From Symsagittifera roscoffensis (lineage: Eukaryota > Xenacoelomorpha > Acoela > Convolutidae), in NCBI RefSeq assembly GCF_963678635.1, contig NC_087066.1:62626282-62690281 (forward strand): a stretch of 64,000 nucleotides of DNA, written 5' to 3'. The notes under the pieces were generated by a model. It saw only the letters and a list, made by a program, of their open reading frames with translations. It did no database searches and was not told the origin of the DNA. A program made the translations under genes and the position numbers. Positions 63,030 through 64,000 of this stretch are shown here, piece after piece (the first letter of the stretch is position 1; the number at the start of each line of letters is the position of its first letter).

Positions 63030-64000
63030 TTTGAAACCCCTGAGAGTATCCTAATATAAACCATTATAGGGTTCAAAATTTCATTTTTCTCAAGTGTTTC
63101 AAAAATATGGTCTAGAAAATTCAAAAAAAATAAAAACGTCATACTCGGCAAACTAAAAAACTTTGAGCAGGCATTTTTGGAGGCAAGGTTTGGAAGCACC
63201 GAGGGTATTTTGACAGACTCCCACTATAGGGTTCGAAATGTCAACTTTTGTCGAGTGCTTCAAATCTTAGATATTTGAAAAAATTTACACGAAAAATAAC
63301 ACGAAGAACGTCATATCTCGGAACTAAAAGGATTTGAGCATGCATTTTTGTAGGCAAGGCTTGCAACTCCTGAGAACACCCGATATCTGGGAAGCACCAT
63401 ACTATAGGTTTAGAAAATTCAATTTTTATCAAGGATTTTAAATCTAAGACATTTGAAAAGTGTTCAAAAAAATTTTAAACAGCATATTATGTCGGAAACT
63501 CAACAGATTTGAGCAGGCATAATTGGAAGCAAGAATTGCAACCCATGAGAATTAGCTACCAGAACCACACTATATGGCTCGGAATTTTAAGTATTTCCAT
63601 GTAAAAAATTTTTAAAAAAACCAACAATCATAGAAAACGTCATATCTCGAAAAATGAACAAATTTGAACAAGCATATTTAAAGGCAGGTTTTGTAAAGCC
63701 TGAGAAAACTCTGACGAACCCCCACTATAAAGTTCAGATTTTCATTATTTTCAAGTGCTTTTGGTCTAAGATTTAAAATTATATTTATAGAAAACGTCAG
63801 TCTTACGAATTGCACTGTACCGGTTGAATATAGAGATGCATTTGCAAAACAATGTAAGTCAATGATTGGAGTAAGAGTTTCAGATGTTACTGAGTAGTTT
63901 TAAAAGTAGCAAAAAATATGTGTTGTGAACTTTTTTGTACATTTATGCATTATCTGGTTGGAAAAAAAATTAAAATGTTTCCAAGTGATTTTCGATCATA
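63030..64000. repeat. ~170-bp degenerate satellite
   Basis: A phrase like CCCACTATAGGGTTCGAAA recurs near 63062, 63222, 63400, 63568 and 63720. Each is followed by ATTTTTCAAGTG-TT, an AACGTCATATCTCG block and a GAGCAGGCATTTTTGGAGGCA block. Four to five diverged units are visible before the pattern fades after 63800. Confidence 0.7.

Overview
The window is transposon-dense nematode DNA, most likely from a Caenorhabditis-type genome. It is AT-rich, its introns are short and end in TTTCAG-like acceptors, and it carries Ty3/gypsy (Cer-like) elements, Penelope-like and LINE fragments and long protein-primed Maverick/Polinton elements. I recognise no ordinary single-copy host gene. Nearly everything is a mobile element or a repeat.

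Layout, left half. 1-4871 (+) is a 1620-residue reading frame, open at the left edge. It is the third-ORF class of a large Ty3/gypsy element, since its C-terminus recurs downstream of integrase in the next element; a probable LTR follows. 7215-7415 is a foldback MITE. About 7430-9590 (-) is a decayed Penelope-like element (RT plus GIY-YIG) with a PHD-type zinc finger inserted inside the RT. 9775-10535 is a 254-bp tandem repeat spanning an LTR/flank junction. 10425-22669 (-) is a degraded 12.2-kb Ty3/gypsy element. It has two ~0.89-kb TG...CA LTRs, broken gag, a zinc-knuckle/RNase H remnant, integrase, a macro-domain-like ORF and the third-ORF C-terminus. Its leader holds a 41-bp hairpin minisatellite. 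About 22700-24437 (-) is a decayed LINE.

Layout, Maverick block. 24656-57190 is an outer Maverick-derived element (B) with ~3.7-4.3-kb terminal inverted repeats. Each TIR carries a spliced two-exon zinc-finger gene. Inside B lies a nearly complete 17.4-kb Maverick (A, 29011-46379). A encodes protein-primed DNA polymerase B, retroviral-type integrase, packaging ATPase, minor and major capsid proteins, adenain-like protease, an exonuclease-like protein, small membrane proteins and several PC4-like accessory proteins. B supplies two further diverged copies of A's accessory module (46.5-52.2 kb) but no core genes. A 218-bp stub of a third Maverick end (C) precedes B. Right of B, 57198-60035 repeats pieces of the Ty3 leader and LINE, showing a local segmental duplication. 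61.9-64 kb is GATG-type minisatellite and a ~170-bp satellite.

How the Maverick works as a unit. Integrase, polymerase and TIRs would replicate and move it. ATPase, capsid proteins and protease would form and fill a particle. The accessory genes sit behind promoters packed with apparent host transcription-factor sites: a 60-bp repeat with CRE palindromes, CArG boxes, and CCAAT/NF-Y arrays. This resembles the early promoters of DNA viruses. A is nonetheless damaged: capsid frameshifts and a stop, no visible ExoI in the polymerase, and a tandem duplication through capsid and protease. All motif and family calls were made by eye; none is backed by a database search.
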